Part shown: positions 1 through 8,772 of the stretch, piece after piece
How the letters are laid out: each line of letters opens with the position of its first letter
How positions within the stretch are numbered: the first letter of the stretch is position 1
Assembly (NCBI GenBank): GCA_945870465.1
Contig: CAMBSS010000005.1
Coordinates: forward strand, 1 to 53,924
From: Bordetella parapertussis
GTDB lineage: Bacteria; Pseudomonadota; Gammaproteobacteria; Burkholderiales; SG8-41
Direction of reading: 5' to 3'
Length of the DNA stretch: 53,924 nt
Made by a program: the position numbers and the translations under genes
The notes under the pieces: model-generated
Told to the model about the DNA's origin: nothing
The model's input: the letters and a program-made list of their open reading frames with translations, nothing else
The model's database searches: none

Positions 1-627
1 TACTACGCGCAGGAGGATTTCATCGTCGAGCGCAGCCGTGGCAAAGCGTGGCATTGGAGCGCAAGCCGCCCGCACGCGATATGCGACGGCGAACCTGGCA
101 TCGCGCGCAGCATCGCCAAGGTTATCGCGGTCTACGCCGCGGTCTTGAAAGAACTGGGCGAGCCGCTGTACTTTCCGGGCACCGCCGCGAATTACCACGC
201 ACTTTATCAATGCGTCGACGCGACACTGCTCGCGCAGGCCATCGTATGGATGTCGACGGCACCCGCCTGTGTAAATCAGGCATACAACGTGAACAACGGC
301 GACTTCATACGCTGGGAAAATTTGTGGCCGCGCTTCGCCGATTACTTCGGCATGCCGGCAGGCCCCGTGAAAACGGTGAAGTTGGCTCAGGCCATGGCGG
401 ATAAAGCGCCGGTGTGGGAACGCATTGTCGCCAAGCACCGGCTCAACGCCGTGCCGTTCGCGCAAACCGCGTTGTGGCCGTACGGAGATTTTGTGTTCGC
501 GCCCGGTTACGACATCATGTCCGACACGCTGAAATTAAGGCAGACGGGCTTCGCTGAGTGCATTGATACCGAAAAAATGTTTCTCGATTTGTTCGAAAAA
601 TTACGCGTGGCGCGTGTAGTTCCATAA
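1..627 (+). CDS. SDR-family NAD(P)-dependent reductase, 5'-truncated by the window edge
   Basis: Open from base 1 in frame 1 to the TAA at 625-627, so the N-terminus with the Rossmann GxxGxxG motif lies outside the window. What is visible is the second half of an extended SDR resembling the PRISE (progesterone 5-beta-reductase/iridoid synthase-like) group: it opens with YYAQEDFI, which fits the YxxxE/K-type active-site helix of that group, then SASRPHAICDGEPG, a typical substrate-loop segment, and YNVNNGDFIRWENLWP, close to the nucleotide-sugar/PRISE motif YNVTNGD. About 208 residues are present. The substrate cannot be told. The gene ends 35 bases before the downstream Bug gene on the same strand, so they may be co-transcribed. 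Family call is from motif recognition; function is inferred only to reductase level. Confidence 0.72.
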   Translation, partial: YYAQEDFIVERSRGKAWHWSASRPHAICDGEPGIARSIAKVIAVYAAVLKELGEPLYFPGTAANYHALYQCVDATLLAQAIVWMSTAPACVNQAYNVNNGDFIRWENLWPRFADYFGMPAGPVKTVKLAQAMADKAPVWERIVAKHRLNAVPFAQTALWPYGDFVFAPGYDIMSDTLKLRQTGFAECIDTEKMFLDLFEKLRVARVVP

Positions 628-662
628 GCGCCCTTTATAGTGCTGTAAAGCTGGAGGAGTTC

Positions 663-1643
663 ATGATGATGCTGACTAATTCAAGGCCCGCGTTGGCTGC
701 GCTTGCGCTCGCCGCTGTTCTTGCCGGCAGTGCGGTAGCACAGGACTATCCGACCAAAACCATCCGCCTGATCGTTCCGTACCCCCCTGGCGGTGGCAAC
801 GATACGCTCGCGCGCATTTTCGGCCAGAAGCTGACTGAAGCTTGGGGGCAGCAGGTGATCGTCGACAACCGGCCGGGCGCGGGCACGACCATAGGCACCG
901 CGCTCGCTGCGCGCGCCAATCCCGACGGTCATACGCTGTTGCTGTCATCGATCGCGAGTCACGGCGTCAGTCCCAGCCTGTACCGCAATCCGGGCTACGA
1001 TCCGGTCAAGGACTTCGCGCCGATTACGCTCCTGGCGGTCGCGCCGATGGTGCTGGGCGTCAATCCTTCGCGCCCTATCAATTCGGTGCAGGATTTGATT
1101 GCGCTCGCCAAGGCGCGGCCCGGGACGCTCAAGTATGGAACGGCGGGGAGCGGCTCGCCCATGCACATGGGCGCCGAGATTTTCAAGGACATCACCGGTG
1201 TCGACATGATTCATGTTCCCTACAGCGGCGGCGGGCCGGCGCTGATCAGCCTGATCGGCGGCGAAACGGACATTGCGTTCGACACGGCGGCGTCGATACT
1301 GCCGCATGTGCGCTCGGGCAAACTGCGGGCGCTCGCGATCGCGCGCGCGACCCGTCTGGCCGAGTACCCGAATATCCCGACTTTCGTGGAGGCGGGGTTG
1401 CCGGCTTACGAGGCCAACGCGTGGTACTCGATACACGCGCCGGCCGGCACGCCGCCGGCGGTCATCCTGAAAATAAACCAGCAACTGGTCAAAGCGATCA
1501 AATTGCCGGACGTCGCGGAAAAACTGCGCCAGCTTGGCAGCGACGGCGTCGGCGATACGCCCGAACACTTCGGCGCGTTCGTGCGCGCGGAGCTTGATAA
1601 ATACAGCAAGCTCATCAAGAAAGCCGGCATCAAGGTCGAATAA
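663..1643 (+). CDS. Bug/TctC family tripartite tricarboxylate transporter substrate-binding protein
   Basis: 326 residues, the usual size of the Bug (Bordetella uptake gene) family. The N-terminus is a Sec signal peptide with a hydrophobic core ending at AVAQ, followed by the family signature YPTKTIRLIVPYPPGGGND and VVDNRPGAGTT-type loop that lines the carboxylate-binding cleft. A strong GGAGGAG lies at 652-658, with the start at the first of three possible ATG codons (663 or 666). Bug proteins sit free in the periplasm and deliver carboxylates or related ligands to TctAB-type permeases; no permease genes are in this window, so this is one of the many orphan Bug receptors typical of betaproteobacteria. 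Ligand unknown. The convergent MmgE/PrpD gene ends only 9 bases downstream. Confidence 0.93.
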   Translation: MMMLTNSRPALAALALAAVLAGSAVAQDYPTKTIRLIVPYPPGGGNDTLARIFGQKLTEAWGQQVIVDNRPGAGTTIGTALAARANPDGHTLLLSSIASHGVSPSLYRNPGYDPVKDFAPITLLAVAPMVLGVNPSRPINSVQDLIALAKARPGTLKYGTAGSGSPMHMGAEIFKDITGVDMIHVPYSGGGPALISLIGGETDIAFDTAASILPHVRSGKLRALAIARATRLAEYPNIPTFVEAGLPAYEANAWYSIHAPAGTPPAVILKINQQLVKAIKLPDVAEKLRQLGSDGVGDTPEHFGAFVRAELDKYSKLIKKAGIKVE

Positions 1644-1652
1644 CAGGTCGCG

Positions 1653-3044
1653 CTACGGCGCGCTCAGCTGCGCGGCAAGCGCGCCGATGTCGCCACATTT
1701 TTCAATATCGAGCAGCAGGTCGCGCAATTCCACCGCGCGCCCGCGCGCCATCGCACGCTCTGCATTGGCGAGGAACTTCTCTTCTATCGTCGCCGCTGCG
1801 AGCGGTTTTTCCGTCGATCCTGCGTTCACGTCTTCGCGCGCGCTGAAGGTGCGGCCGTCGGCCGTGGTGATTTCCACGCCACCCGAATAGTGCGCCGGAA
1901 AATTCGATTGCGGGTCGGCAACGTATTCGACTTTTTGCGCGAGCGCACGGATGGCGGGGTCGTTGAGCGTGCCGGCGTCCAGCTCCTGCAAGGTAAAGCG
2001 CCGGCGTGTTGCCGCGCATGCCGCCGAATAATAAACGCTGAACTGCGCGGCGGCGATGTCGTTCGGCGCAACTTTCTTATCGCGCGGTTCGCATACGGTG
2101 CTGATTCCCGCCTGCGGCACGAGCACGCGAATGACGCGAATGCCGGACGTGGCGATATTATGCTGCGTCACCACCGCTATCGTCGAATTGATGATGGCAT
2201 GGTTGAAATAGCACGAGGGCAGCAGCTTGATCAGGATGCGCGAGAATTCCCAATCCCGGCCCAGGCCGGACGTGATGCCCGCGAGATCGGCGGCCAGCGC
2301 CGGCGCATTCAGATAGGTCGTGAAGACGCCGAACCGGCCTTCGTAAGCGGTGCGCGGGCCGACATAGCCTTCTTTCGCCAGCATCGCGGCGGTGATCGCG
2401 CTGGCGGCGGGCCAGCCGGCTTCGAAACGCTTGGTCCACGAATCTGCGGCGGAAAATTCCCGGTTTCCAGACGCCGTGCTATAGGCGATGCCTTGTGCCA
2501 TCGCGAGTTGTGCGGCATCGAGGCCCAACAGCTTGCCCGCGGTGAGCACGCTGCCGAACGCGCCGATGACACCGACCGCATTGAAACCCGCGGGCGTGAA
2601 TCCCCCGCGCGCCGCCATGCCCAGGCGTACCGCACACTCGACGCCGCCGATATATGCCGCCATGACGTCTTTTCCGCCGGCTTTGGAAAAACAGCCGGCC
2701 CCCAGCGCGCTCGGCCCGCAAAAAGCGCTCGGATGCACGCGCCCGAGCAGCGAGGTGTCGTCGAACTCTATGCCATGCACGAGCATGCCATTCATCAAGA
2801 CTGCGTCGCGCAACGCAAGCCGCGCCGGCATGCCGATGACGGGGTATTCGCCGCGGCCCAGGGCGGCCAGTCCGGCGCACGCTTTGCGCGCGAAATCGAA
2901 ACCTGAAGACGCGAGTGCCACGCCGATCGAATCCAGCCAGTGCAACTTGGCCTGCGCGCGGACCGCTGCGGGAATCGACGCGTAATCGAGCCGGGCGATG
3001 AATTCAGCCAGCGATTCAGCGATGGTGGGTGCCGGGTTGTCCAT
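1653..3044 (-). CDS. MmgE/PrpD family protein
   Basis: 463 residues from ATG at 3044, matching the 440-470 residue norm of the MmgE/PrpD family (2-methylcitrate dehydratase, aconitate decarboxylase and related lyases). The N-terminus has the family helix TIAESLAEFIARLDYASIP followed by LHWLDSIGVALASSG; GIEFDDTSLLGRVHPSA is the conserved DD...HPS active-site segment and ASGNREF/SWTKRFEAGW follow as expected. The reading frame stays open far upstream, but that part lies over the neighbouring TauE gene and is not real; the start is fixed by the TAATG overlap with that gene's stop, implying translational coupling. The family acts on small branched or tricarboxylic acids, which fits the Bug-rich surroundings, but the substrate is not determinable. 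Confidence 0.9.
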   Translation of the reverse strand: MDNPAPTIAESLAEFIARLDYASIPAAVRAQAKLHWLDSIGVALASSGFDFARKACAGLAALGRGEYPVIGMPARLALRDAVLMNGMLVHGIEFDDTSLLGRVHPSAFCGPSALGAGCFSKAGGKDVMAAYIGGVECAVRLGMAARGGFTPAGFNAVGVIGAFGSVLTAGKLLGLDAAQLAMAQGIAYSTASGNREFSAADSWTKRFEAGWPAASAITAAMLAKEGYVGPRTAYEGRFGVFTTYLNAPALAADLAGITSGLGRDWEFSRILIKLLPSCYFNHAIINSTIAVVTQHNIATSGIRVIRVLVPQAGISTVCEPRDKKVAPNDIAAAQFSVYYSAACAATRRRFTLQELDAGTLNDPAIRALAQKVEYVADPQSNFPAHYSGGVEITTADGRTFSAREDVNAGSTEKPLAAATIEEKFLANAERAMARGRAVELRDLLLDIEKCGDIGALAAQLSAP

Positions 3045-3787
3045 TATTTCAGCCAGAGTATAGCGCCGCACAGCAGCAGCGTTGCGCACACGAAACGACG
3101 GAAGGTGGTTTCGCTGAGTTGCAGATGAATGCGGTCGCCGACGTACATGCCGGCGAGCATCGCCGGAAACGCGGCGCCAAACATGAGCCACGATTCCGGC
3201 GTGAACTCGCCGGCCGCATAGTAGCCGATGCCGCGAACGGTGCTTAACAACAGCAGCATCGCGGAAATCGTCCCGCGGAACTGGTCCTTGTTCAGCGCAT
3301 GCGCGTCGAGAAAGGGGACGAAGAACAGGGTGCCCATGGTACCGAACATTGCGCCGACCGCGCCCGCGAGGGTGCCCGCCAGCGGGCCGGTAAAGGGCGG
3401 CAGCTTGACGATACGCGTCCGTGGACGCAGCGCGTTCCACATGGCAAATGCCGCATAGGCGATGACGAGAGTCCCCAGTCCCTGCGCGAGCATCCGAGAA
3501 TCGAGTTGTGTGAAAAAGTAGAGGCCGATCGCGATGCCGAGCACGCACCACGGAATGAATGAAATGAACGCCGCGCGCGCAACCTGTTTGTAGTCGCGGG
3601 CGACGATGGCGGCAGACGAGGCGAAGCCGAGCAGCGTCCACACGGGCACCAGCACTTTCAGCGGCAGCACGAGGGCGAGCAGCGGCATGCCGATGACTGC
3701 GCCAAAACCGGTGCTGCCGCGCAGGCCGTAGGCGAAAAAGATCACGCCTGCGCAGTAGGCGAGTTCGTAAGCCGATAACCCGGTCAT
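3044..3787 (-). CDS. TauE/SafE family (sulfite/anion exporter-like) membrane protein
   Basis: 247 residues, very hydrophobic, with about seven or eight predicted membrane segments and the TauE/SafE (formerly DUF81) hallmark near the N-terminus, FFAYGLRGSTGFGAVIGMPLLAL. Repeated GxxFGxxG-like turns (GAVGAMFGTMGTLFFVPFL) mark the second half of the internal duplication. Members export or import sulfur-containing or organic anions across the inner membrane; the ligand here is unknown. It lies between PhzF and MmgE/PrpD genes on the same strand, and its stop overlaps the MmgE/PrpD start by one base (TAATG). The coupling suggests a transporter for a substrate or product of the PrpD-type enzyme, which is inference. 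Confidence 0.88.
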   Translation of the reverse strand: MTGLSAYELAYCAGVIFFAYGLRGSTGFGAVIGMPLLALVLPLKVLVPVWTLLGFASSAAIVARDYKQVARAAFISFIPWCVLGIAIGLYFFTQLDSRMLAQGLGTLVIAYAAFAMWNALRPRTRIVKLPPFTGPLAGTLAGAVGAMFGTMGTLFFVPFLDAHALNKDQFRGTISAMLLLLSTVRGIGYYAAGEFTPESWLMFGAAFPAMLAGMYVGDRIHLQLSETTFRRFVCATLLLCGAILWLK

Positions 3788-3806
3788 CAGGATCGAGGCA
3801 GTCGCA

Positions 3807-4655
3807 TTACAGCGAAATTTCGCCGCGGCCGAGCGCGATCACGCGGCCGGATACGAAGATCTGCCCGTCCTTGTCCACTTTAAGGCCAAGGCGGCACGGA
3901 CGTCCGACCTGGTCGCCCTGCAGGACCTGCACGGCAAACGGCAGTGGCGTGCGTTGCGCGACAAACCAGCCGCCGAGATTCGCGCACGCGGAACCGGTGC
4001 CCGGGTCTTCTATGACGCTCGCATGCTTGTTGAAGAAAAACCGTACGCGTATGGTCTCGTCGTCAATGCGCGCCCAGACATAGACGAGCCCCTTGCGCTT
4101 GTTGCCGACGGTATGCCGCAACAGCAGTTCCGCGTTCGGCTGGCAGCGCTCGACCGCCTCTGCCGAAGCCAGCGGCAGTATGAGTTGCTCCGAGCCGGTG
4201 TCTACCCAGAGCGCGCCATCGAGCACGTCGGACGCGCCGATATTGAGCATCCTGGAAAACTCTTCGCGCGTGGCCCGCGGTGCATGCGTGGATGGTGCGT
4301 TGGCCTGCAGCGTCCATTCGTCGCCCTGTGCGGTCACCGGGATGACGCCCGCCTGCATTTCGAGCTTGACGGCGTCGCCGGTCTTATTCAGTTCGCGCAC
4401 GACGTGCGCGGTGCCGAGCGTCGGATGTCCGGCGAAGGGCATTTCGAACGCCGGCGTGAAAATGCGCACGCGCGCGGTTGCCGCCTTATCAGTGGCCGGC
4501 AGGATGAAAGTCGTTTCAGAGAGGTTGAACTGCAGCGCCAGCGCCTGCATGGTGGCGTCATCCAGCGCGCTGCCGTCTTCGAATACGCACAATGGATTGC
4601 CGGCGAGCGCGGATTCCGCGAATACGTTGACGATGCGATAGCGCAGGGTGGGCAT
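3807..4655 (-). CDS. PhzF family isomerase/epimerase-like protein
   Basis: 282 residues, the normal PhzF length. The diaminopimelate-epimerase-like fold is evident: N-terminal YRIVNVFAESALAGNPLCVF, the active-site glutamate in LSETTF (around residue 46), FTPAFEMPFAGHPTLGTAHVV (substrate phosphate/carboxylate loop), and DPGTGSACANLGGWF in the second half. In phenazine producers PhzF isomerises DHHA, but no other phz genes are present, so this is one of the widespread PhzF relatives of unknown substrate. It is 38 bases from the alpha/beta hydrolase gene upstream and 19 bases from the TauE gene downstream, in one leftward run that begins at glnS. Confidence 0.9.
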   Translation of the reverse strand: MPTLRYRIVNVFAESALAGNPLCVFEDGSALDDATMQALALQFNLSETTFILPATDKAATARVRIFTPAFEMPFAGHPTLGTAHVVRELNKTGDAVKLEMQAGVIPVTAQGDEWTLQANAPSTHAPRATREEFSRMLNIGASDVLDGALWVDTGSEQLILPLASAEAVERCQPNAELLLRHTVGNKRKGLVYVWARIDDETIRVRFFFNKHASVIEDPGTGSACANLGGWFVAQRTPLPFAVQVLQGDQVGRPCRLGLKVDKDGQIFVSGRVIALGRGEISL

Positions 4656-4693
4656 GATGTGAATTCGGCGATGGGCCGGGAGTTATGTAACGG

Positions 4694-5548
4694 TCAGGAT
4701 TTTTTAACCGATGCTACCGCGTCGCGTATCCACGCCGTCACGCTGGCCGCGTTTTGCTGGGGCGGCATTAGCGGCGAGAGCACCGAACCGGGAATCAGTT
4801 CGCGCAGCGCGTGCGCGGACGACGTCGAGTGCGACGCATCATCGCCGCTCATGATGAACGACGGCGCTTTGATCGCCATCAGTTGCTCGCCGGTAGCGCC
4901 CGACGGCATGGTGTCGTCGAACAGTGCGTCGCGGCTGTAGGCGAGGACAGCGAGGTATTGCTCGAGATCCTGCTGCACATACTTCGCCGCGAAAGTCTCG
5001 TCGTGCGCGAGCACCGATGCCCACGGGCCCGCTTCGGGATCGGCCCAGAACGCCAGCGATTTTTTCGCGCGTTCGGCGACCGCAGCCAGGCCGTTGGCGC
5101 GCGCAAACGCGGTGTGCCGGTTGAAATTGAGATGCCCTTTCGCTCGCCAGCGAAAACCGCCGACCGGCCAGTGCAAGAGTAGCCCCATGCAGCGCTGCGG
5201 AAAATACGCCGCCATGGCGACGGCAACGGAAACGCCCATGCAGCCGCCGATCACCCACGCGCGATCGATGCAGAGATGATCGAGCAGTCCGACCGCTTCA
5301 GCCGCCCACATGCGCCAGCTGTGCGGCTCGACGCGTCCGCCGGATTCCCCGGCTTCGCGGCGGTCGTAAGCGATCATGCTGAAATCTTTCGTCAGCGTAT
5401 CGAGCGGACGCAGGTCTTTCCACACGCCGCGTGTCGACCAGCCGCCGATATTGGAATCGAACCCGCCCGGCGAAAGCATGATCAGCGGCGGCCCGCTGCC
5501 TTGCGCAACATAGTTGATTTTGATGCCGTCAATGGTGGCGTAGGGCAT
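4694..5548 (-). CDS. alpha/beta hydrolase with cysteine at the nucleophile elbow
   Basis: 284 residues with a classic alpha/beta hydrolase start (INYVAQGSGPPLIMLSPGG, oxyanion region) and the sheet-helix step MIAYDRREAGESGG. The nucleophile elbow, normally GxSxG, reads GGCMGV at about residue 103, so a cysteine replaces serine. The acid is probably in MSGDDASH. At the place where the family normally has the catalytic histidine (GH before the last helix) the sequence is LMPPQQNAAS, without histidine. Either a histidine elsewhere (for example in the DDASHS segment) serves, or the protein is a non-canonical or non-hydrolytic member. Start ATG at 5548 is the only sensible one, MPYATIDGIKINYV being the usual first strand. 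It is part of the leftward glnS-to-prpD run. Confidence 0.88.
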   Translation of the reverse strand: MPYATIDGIKINYVAQGSGPPLIMLSPGGFDSNIGGWSTRGVWKDLRPLDTLTKDFSMIAYDRREAGESGGRVEPHSWRMWAAEAVGLLDHLCIDRAWVIGGCMGVSVAVAMAAYFPQRCMGLLLHWPVGGFRWRAKGHLNFNRHTAFARANGLAAVAERAKKSLAFWADPEAGPWASVLAHDETFAAKYVQQDLEQYLAVLAYSRDALFDDTMPSGATGEQLMAIKAPSFIMSGDDASHSTSSAHALRELIPGSVLSPLMPPQQNAASVTAWIRDAVASVKKS

Positions 5549-5586
5549 AACGAGTCCTGTTCAAGCCAGAGGGCAGGTGAGAAGAA

Positions 5587-7359
5587 TTATTTGTGCCACG
5601 AATCGCGCAGTGTCACCGCGCGATTGAACACCGGCGCACCAGGTTTGGAATCGACGCGGTCGGCGACAAAGTAGCCGTGGCGCTCGAACTGATACTGTTC
5701 TCCGGGCTGCGCGTCCCTGAGCGACGGCTCCAATTGTGCCGTGATCACGTGCTTGGACTGCGGATTCAGGTCCTGGACGTGATCGCGCTCGCCGGCGCCC
5801 GGGTGAGCTTCCTTGTACAGGCGGTCGAAGAGGCGCACTTCGCAGGCATAAGCCTGGCGCGCGGACACCCAGTGGATATTGCCCTTGACCTTGTAGGTGT
5901 CCGAGCCCGGCGTGCCGGATTTGCTGTCTGGAAAGTAATTGCAATGAACGGCTGTTACGCGTCCCGCTTCATCTTTACGGCAACCCGTGCATTCGATGAC
6001 AAAGCCATAGCGCAGCCGCACTTTGTTGCCGGGGAACAGGCGGAAATAACCTTTATCCGGGACTTCCATGAAATCTTCGCGCTCTATCCACAGTTCTTTG
6101 GAGAACGGCACCGGGCGCTTGCCCCATTCCGGTTTTTGCGGGTGGTTGGGCGGATGGCATTCTTCTTCCTGCTGCTCGGGATAGTTGTCGATCACGAGCC
6201 TGACCGGGTCGAGCACAGCGACGCGCCGGGGCGCTACTTCGTTCAGGTGCTCGCGCATGCAGTCTTCGAGCACCGAGAAATCGATCCAGCCGTCGGATTT
6301 CGATACCCCGATGCGTTCCGCGAACAGGCGGAAGCCTTCCGACGGATAGCCGCGGCGCCGCGCGCCGACGAGAGTCGGCATGCGTGGATCGTCCCAGCCG
6401 TCGACGTGCTTCTCGGTGATGAGTTGGACCAGCTTGCGCTTCGACAGCACGACGTAGGTAAGATTAAGGCGCGCGAACTCATACTGGTGCGGCAGCGGTT
6501 TGGCGAGCAGCCCGCCTTCGGCCAGGCGTTCGAGCAGCCAGTCGTAGAACGGCCGCTGGTCCGCGAATTCGAGGGTGCAAAGGCTGTGCGTGATCTGTTC
6601 GAGCGCGTCCTCGATCGGGTGCGCGTAGGTGTACATCGGGTAAACGCACCATGCGTCGCCGGTACGATGATGGGTGGCTTTGCGGATGCGGTAGATCGCA
6701 GGGTCGCGCAGGTTGATGTTAGGCGAGGCCATGTCGATTTTCGCGCGCAGCACCATGCTGCCGTCGGCGTGCTTGCCGGCGCGCATATCGCGGAACGCCT
6801 GCTGGTTTTCGGCGGCGGAGCGGCCGCGCTGCGGGCTCGCTTTGCCTGCTTCGGTCAGGGTGCCGCGGCTGGCGCGCATCTCTTCCGCGCTTTGCTCGTC
6901 GACGTAGGCGTGACCTGACGTAATCAGGTATTCGGCGGCTTCGTACATGAAGTCGAAGTAGTCGCTCGCATAGTACAAATGGTCGGTGCCGTTGGCGTTC
7001 CATCCGAAGCCCAGCCATTTGACGGCATCGAGTATGGAGTCGACGTACTCCGTTTCCTCTTTTTCCGGATTGGTGTCGTCGAAACGCATGTGGCAGACGC
7101 CGCCGAAATCGCGCGCGATGCCGAAATTGAGGCAGATCGATTTGGCATGGCCGAAGTGCAGGTAGCCGTTCGGTTCCGGCGGAAAGCGCGTGCGGATTTT
7201 TGCCGGGTCGGCTGTTGCGCCGGTGTGGCTTTTCGCGCTGCCGGGTTTGCCGCCCCAGGTGCGCGCCGCGTACGTGCCGTTTGCAATGTCCGCTTCGACC
7301 GTGTTGCGGATGAAGTTCGTGACGTGCGGCGCGGCAGGCTTGCTGTTGCTCTTGGACAT
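5587..7359 (-). CDS. glnS: glutaminyl-tRNA synthetase
   Basis: 590 residues of a class I synthetase that attaches glutamine to tRNA-Gln. The ATP-binding HIGH-type motif is HFGHAKS in PPEPNGYLHFGHAKSICLN (around residue 70) and the KMSKS-type loop is VLSKRKL (around residue 310); TRFPPEPNGYLH is diagnostic for GlnRS/GluRS and the C-terminal anticodon-binding barrel ends in FVADRVDSKPGAPVFNRAV, typical of GlnRS. Presence of GlnRS is usual for beta/gammaproteobacteria. It is the first gene of a leftward run; a promoter-like pair lies 27-54 bases upstream of the ATG. The start agrees with the usual position shortly before the conserved TNFIRNTVEAD segment. Confidence 0.98.
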   Translation of the reverse strand: MSKSNSKPAAPHVTNFIRNTVEADIANGTYAARTWGGKPGSAKSHTGATADPAKIRTRFPPEPNGYLHFGHAKSICLNFGIARDFGGVCHMRFDDTNPEKEETEYVDSILDAVKWLGFGWNANGTDHLYYASDYFDFMYEAAEYLITSGHAYVDEQSAEEMRASRGTLTEAGKASPQRGRSAAENQQAFRDMRAGKHADGSMVLRAKIDMASPNINLRDPAIYRIRKATHHRTGDAWCVYPMYTYAHPIEDALEQITHSLCTLEFADQRPFYDWLLERLAEGGLLAKPLPHQYEFARLNLTYVVLSKRKLVQLITEKHVDGWDDPRMPTLVGARRRGYPSEGFRLFAERIGVSKSDGWIDFSVLEDCMREHLNEVAPRRVAVLDPVRLVIDNYPEQQEEECHPPNHPQKPEWGKRPVPFSKELWIEREDFMEVPDKGYFRLFPGNKVRLRYGFVIECTGCRKDEAGRVTAVHCNYFPDSKSGTPGSDTYKVKGNIHWVSARQAYACEVRLFDRLYKEAHPGAGERDHVQDLNPQSKHVITAQLEPSLRDAQPGEQYQFERHGYFVADRVDSKPGAPVFNRAVTLRDSWHK

Positions 7360-7385
7360 GGGGCTTCCGAATCGGGGAAGCGTCT

Positions 7386-7413
7386 ATTCTAATCGATGCG
7401 GCATGTCGTACAA
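7386..7413 (-). promoter_or_regulatory. candidate sigma-70 promoter of the glnS run
   Basis: On the minus strand TTGTAC (7413-7408) and TAGAAT (7391-7386) are separated by 16 bases. The -10 matches the consensus in 5 of 6 positions, the -35 in only 3. Predicted transcription would start about 20 bases before the glnS ATG. Confidence 0.4.
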
Positions 7414-7537
7414 AGTACGTACACGGCAATCCACGGCACGCGTGTGCCATGACGATTGCGTCAAGACAGTTGACGATTGCCGGCAAGCGGTTAAGATTGC
7501 GTTGTCTTTGAATTGATCGAACTGGCGAGGGTGGACT

Positions 7538-7747
7538 ATGACTCCTACGTTCTGGGCAGGCCTTGCATTTGGTATCGGCATCTTGTTGATGTTTGCGGAC
7601 TACCGGATGGCCACCGCGCCCGACCCGACAGACAAGCACAAGCGGCGCAAGAAACTCAACCCCGTTGCCGCCAAGCAGCTGCGCGACATGTTTATCTGGA
7701 CATGCGTGGTGACGGCAGCCGCGTACTACGTGCCGGACTGGTTTTAA
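7538..7747 (+). CDS. small two-helix membrane protein, unknown
   Basis: 69 residues. Two hydrophobic segments (about residues 4-22, FWAGLAFGIGILLMFADY, and 49-66, MFIWTCVVTAAAYYVPDWF) flank a basic linker rich in lysine and arginine (DKHKRRKKLNP), so the loop should be cytoplasmic and both ends periplasmic. A GAGGGTGG ribosome-binding site sits 6-13 bases before the ATG. It is transcribed away from glnS; a possible promoter TTGACG (7470) - 16 bases - TAAGAT (7492) is upstream. No family recognised. Confidence 0.62.
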   Translation: MTPTFWAGLAFGIGILLMFADYRMATAPDPTDKHKRRKKLNPVAAKQLRDMFIWTCVVTAAAYYVPDWF

Positions 7748-7788
7748 TTCACGCGCCGCGCATTAGCGCGCGCTGAACAGCGCGGCCG

Positions 7789-8760
7789 TCAGTCGACGCG
7801 TGCGCCGGTCGCTTTGACGACCTTGCCCCATTTGGCGATTTCGGCTTTGAGGTGGTCGCCGAATTTTTCGGCGGAACCGCCGACGGGTTCGACGCCGCCC
7901 GCCTGAAAGCGTTCGCGCACGTCGGGTAACAGCAGGATCTTGTTGATTTCGGTATTCAGTTTAGTCACCACGTCGCGCGGCATGCCGGCCGGCCCGACCA
8001 CGCCGAACCACACCAGGACTTCAAAGCCCGCGACACCGGATTCGTCCACCGTCGGGATTTCCGGCGCGAGCGCCGAGCGCTTCAGGCTGGTGACGCCGAT
8101 CCCGCGCATCTTGCCGGCCTTCACGTGCGGCAGCACGTTGGGTGTGTTGTCGAAAATCATCATCACGTGCCCACCCATCAGGTCAGTCAGCGCGGGCGCG
8201 CTGCCCTTGTAGGGCACGTGCAGAATGTCGGTCTGCGTCATCATTTTGAAGAGCTCCATCGACATATGGTTCGAGCTGCCTGCACCCGTCGACGCATAGG
8301 TGAGCTGTCCGGGTTTGGTTTTGGCGAGCGCGACGAGTTCTTGCGCTGACTTGACCGGCATCGACGGGTGGACCACCAGCATATTGGGTGTGGAGCCGGC
8401 GAAGATCACCGGCATGAAATCGCGCTCGGTGTTGTACGGCAACTTCGTATAGAGCGTCGCGTTGACGGCAAAGGGCACCGCGACGATGAGCAGAGTGTGG
8501 CCATCGGCGGGAGATTTGGCGGCGAGGTCGGCGCCCAGTGTGCTGCCCGCACCGGGGCGGTTGTCAACCACCGTCTGGCCAATGCCGCTGTCGCTGAATT
8601 TTTGCGCGATGGTGCGCCCGAGAGTGTCGTTAAACGCGCCCGGCGGGAACGGTACGATGATGCGGATGGGCTTGTTCGGATAGCCTTGCGCTGAAACGGC
8701 GAACGACAGGGCAGCGATGGTGCAGGCCGCCAGCGATGCCAGAACACTTGAGTGACGCAT
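7789..8760 (-). CDS. Bug/TctC family substrate-binding protein
   Basis: 323 residues. Signal peptide ending near SFAVSAQG, then the Bug signature YPNKPIRIIVPFPPGAFND and VVDNRPGAGSTLGADL. The segment after the binding loop contains ASTGAGSSNHMSMELF and PYKGSAPALTDLMGG, both strongly conserved in the family. It lies 12 bases downstream of a second Bug gene on the same strand, the last gene of a run that starts with an enolase-superfamily enzyme. The GAFND sequence replaces the more common GGxxD, so ligand preference may differ from its neighbour; the ligand is unknown. Confidence 0.92.
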   Translation of the reverse strand: MRHSSVLASLAACTIAALSFAVSAQGYPNKPIRIIVPFPPGAFNDTLGRTIAQKFSDSGIGQTVVDNRPGAGSTLGADLAAKSPADGHTLLIVAVPFAVNATLYTKLPYNTERDFMPVIFAGSTPNMLVVHPSMPVKSAQELVALAKTKPGQLTYASTGAGSSNHMSMELFKMMTQTDILHVPYKGSAPALTDLMGGHVMMIFDNTPNVLPHVKAGKMRGIGVTSLKRSALAPEIPTVDESGVAGFEVLVWFGVVGPAGMPRDVVTKLNTEINKILLLPDVRERFQAGGVEPVGGSAEKFGDHLKAEIAKWGKVVKATGARVD

Positions 8761-8772
8761 GGTCGGCCCCCG

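Noticed and set aside
1653..3641. A 662-codon open frame that would fuse extra N-terminal sequence to the MmgE/PrpD protein
   Set aside because: The additional 199 codons lie over the TauE/SafE gene in another frame and are arginine-rich without family features; the true start is the ATG at 3044.
5593..6918. Long open frame of 441 codons opposite glnS
   Set aside because: Shadow of the GC-rich glnS gene; no recognisable domain and codon bias explained by the antisense frame. Other long antisense frames (for example opposite mur genes and secA) were rejected likewise.
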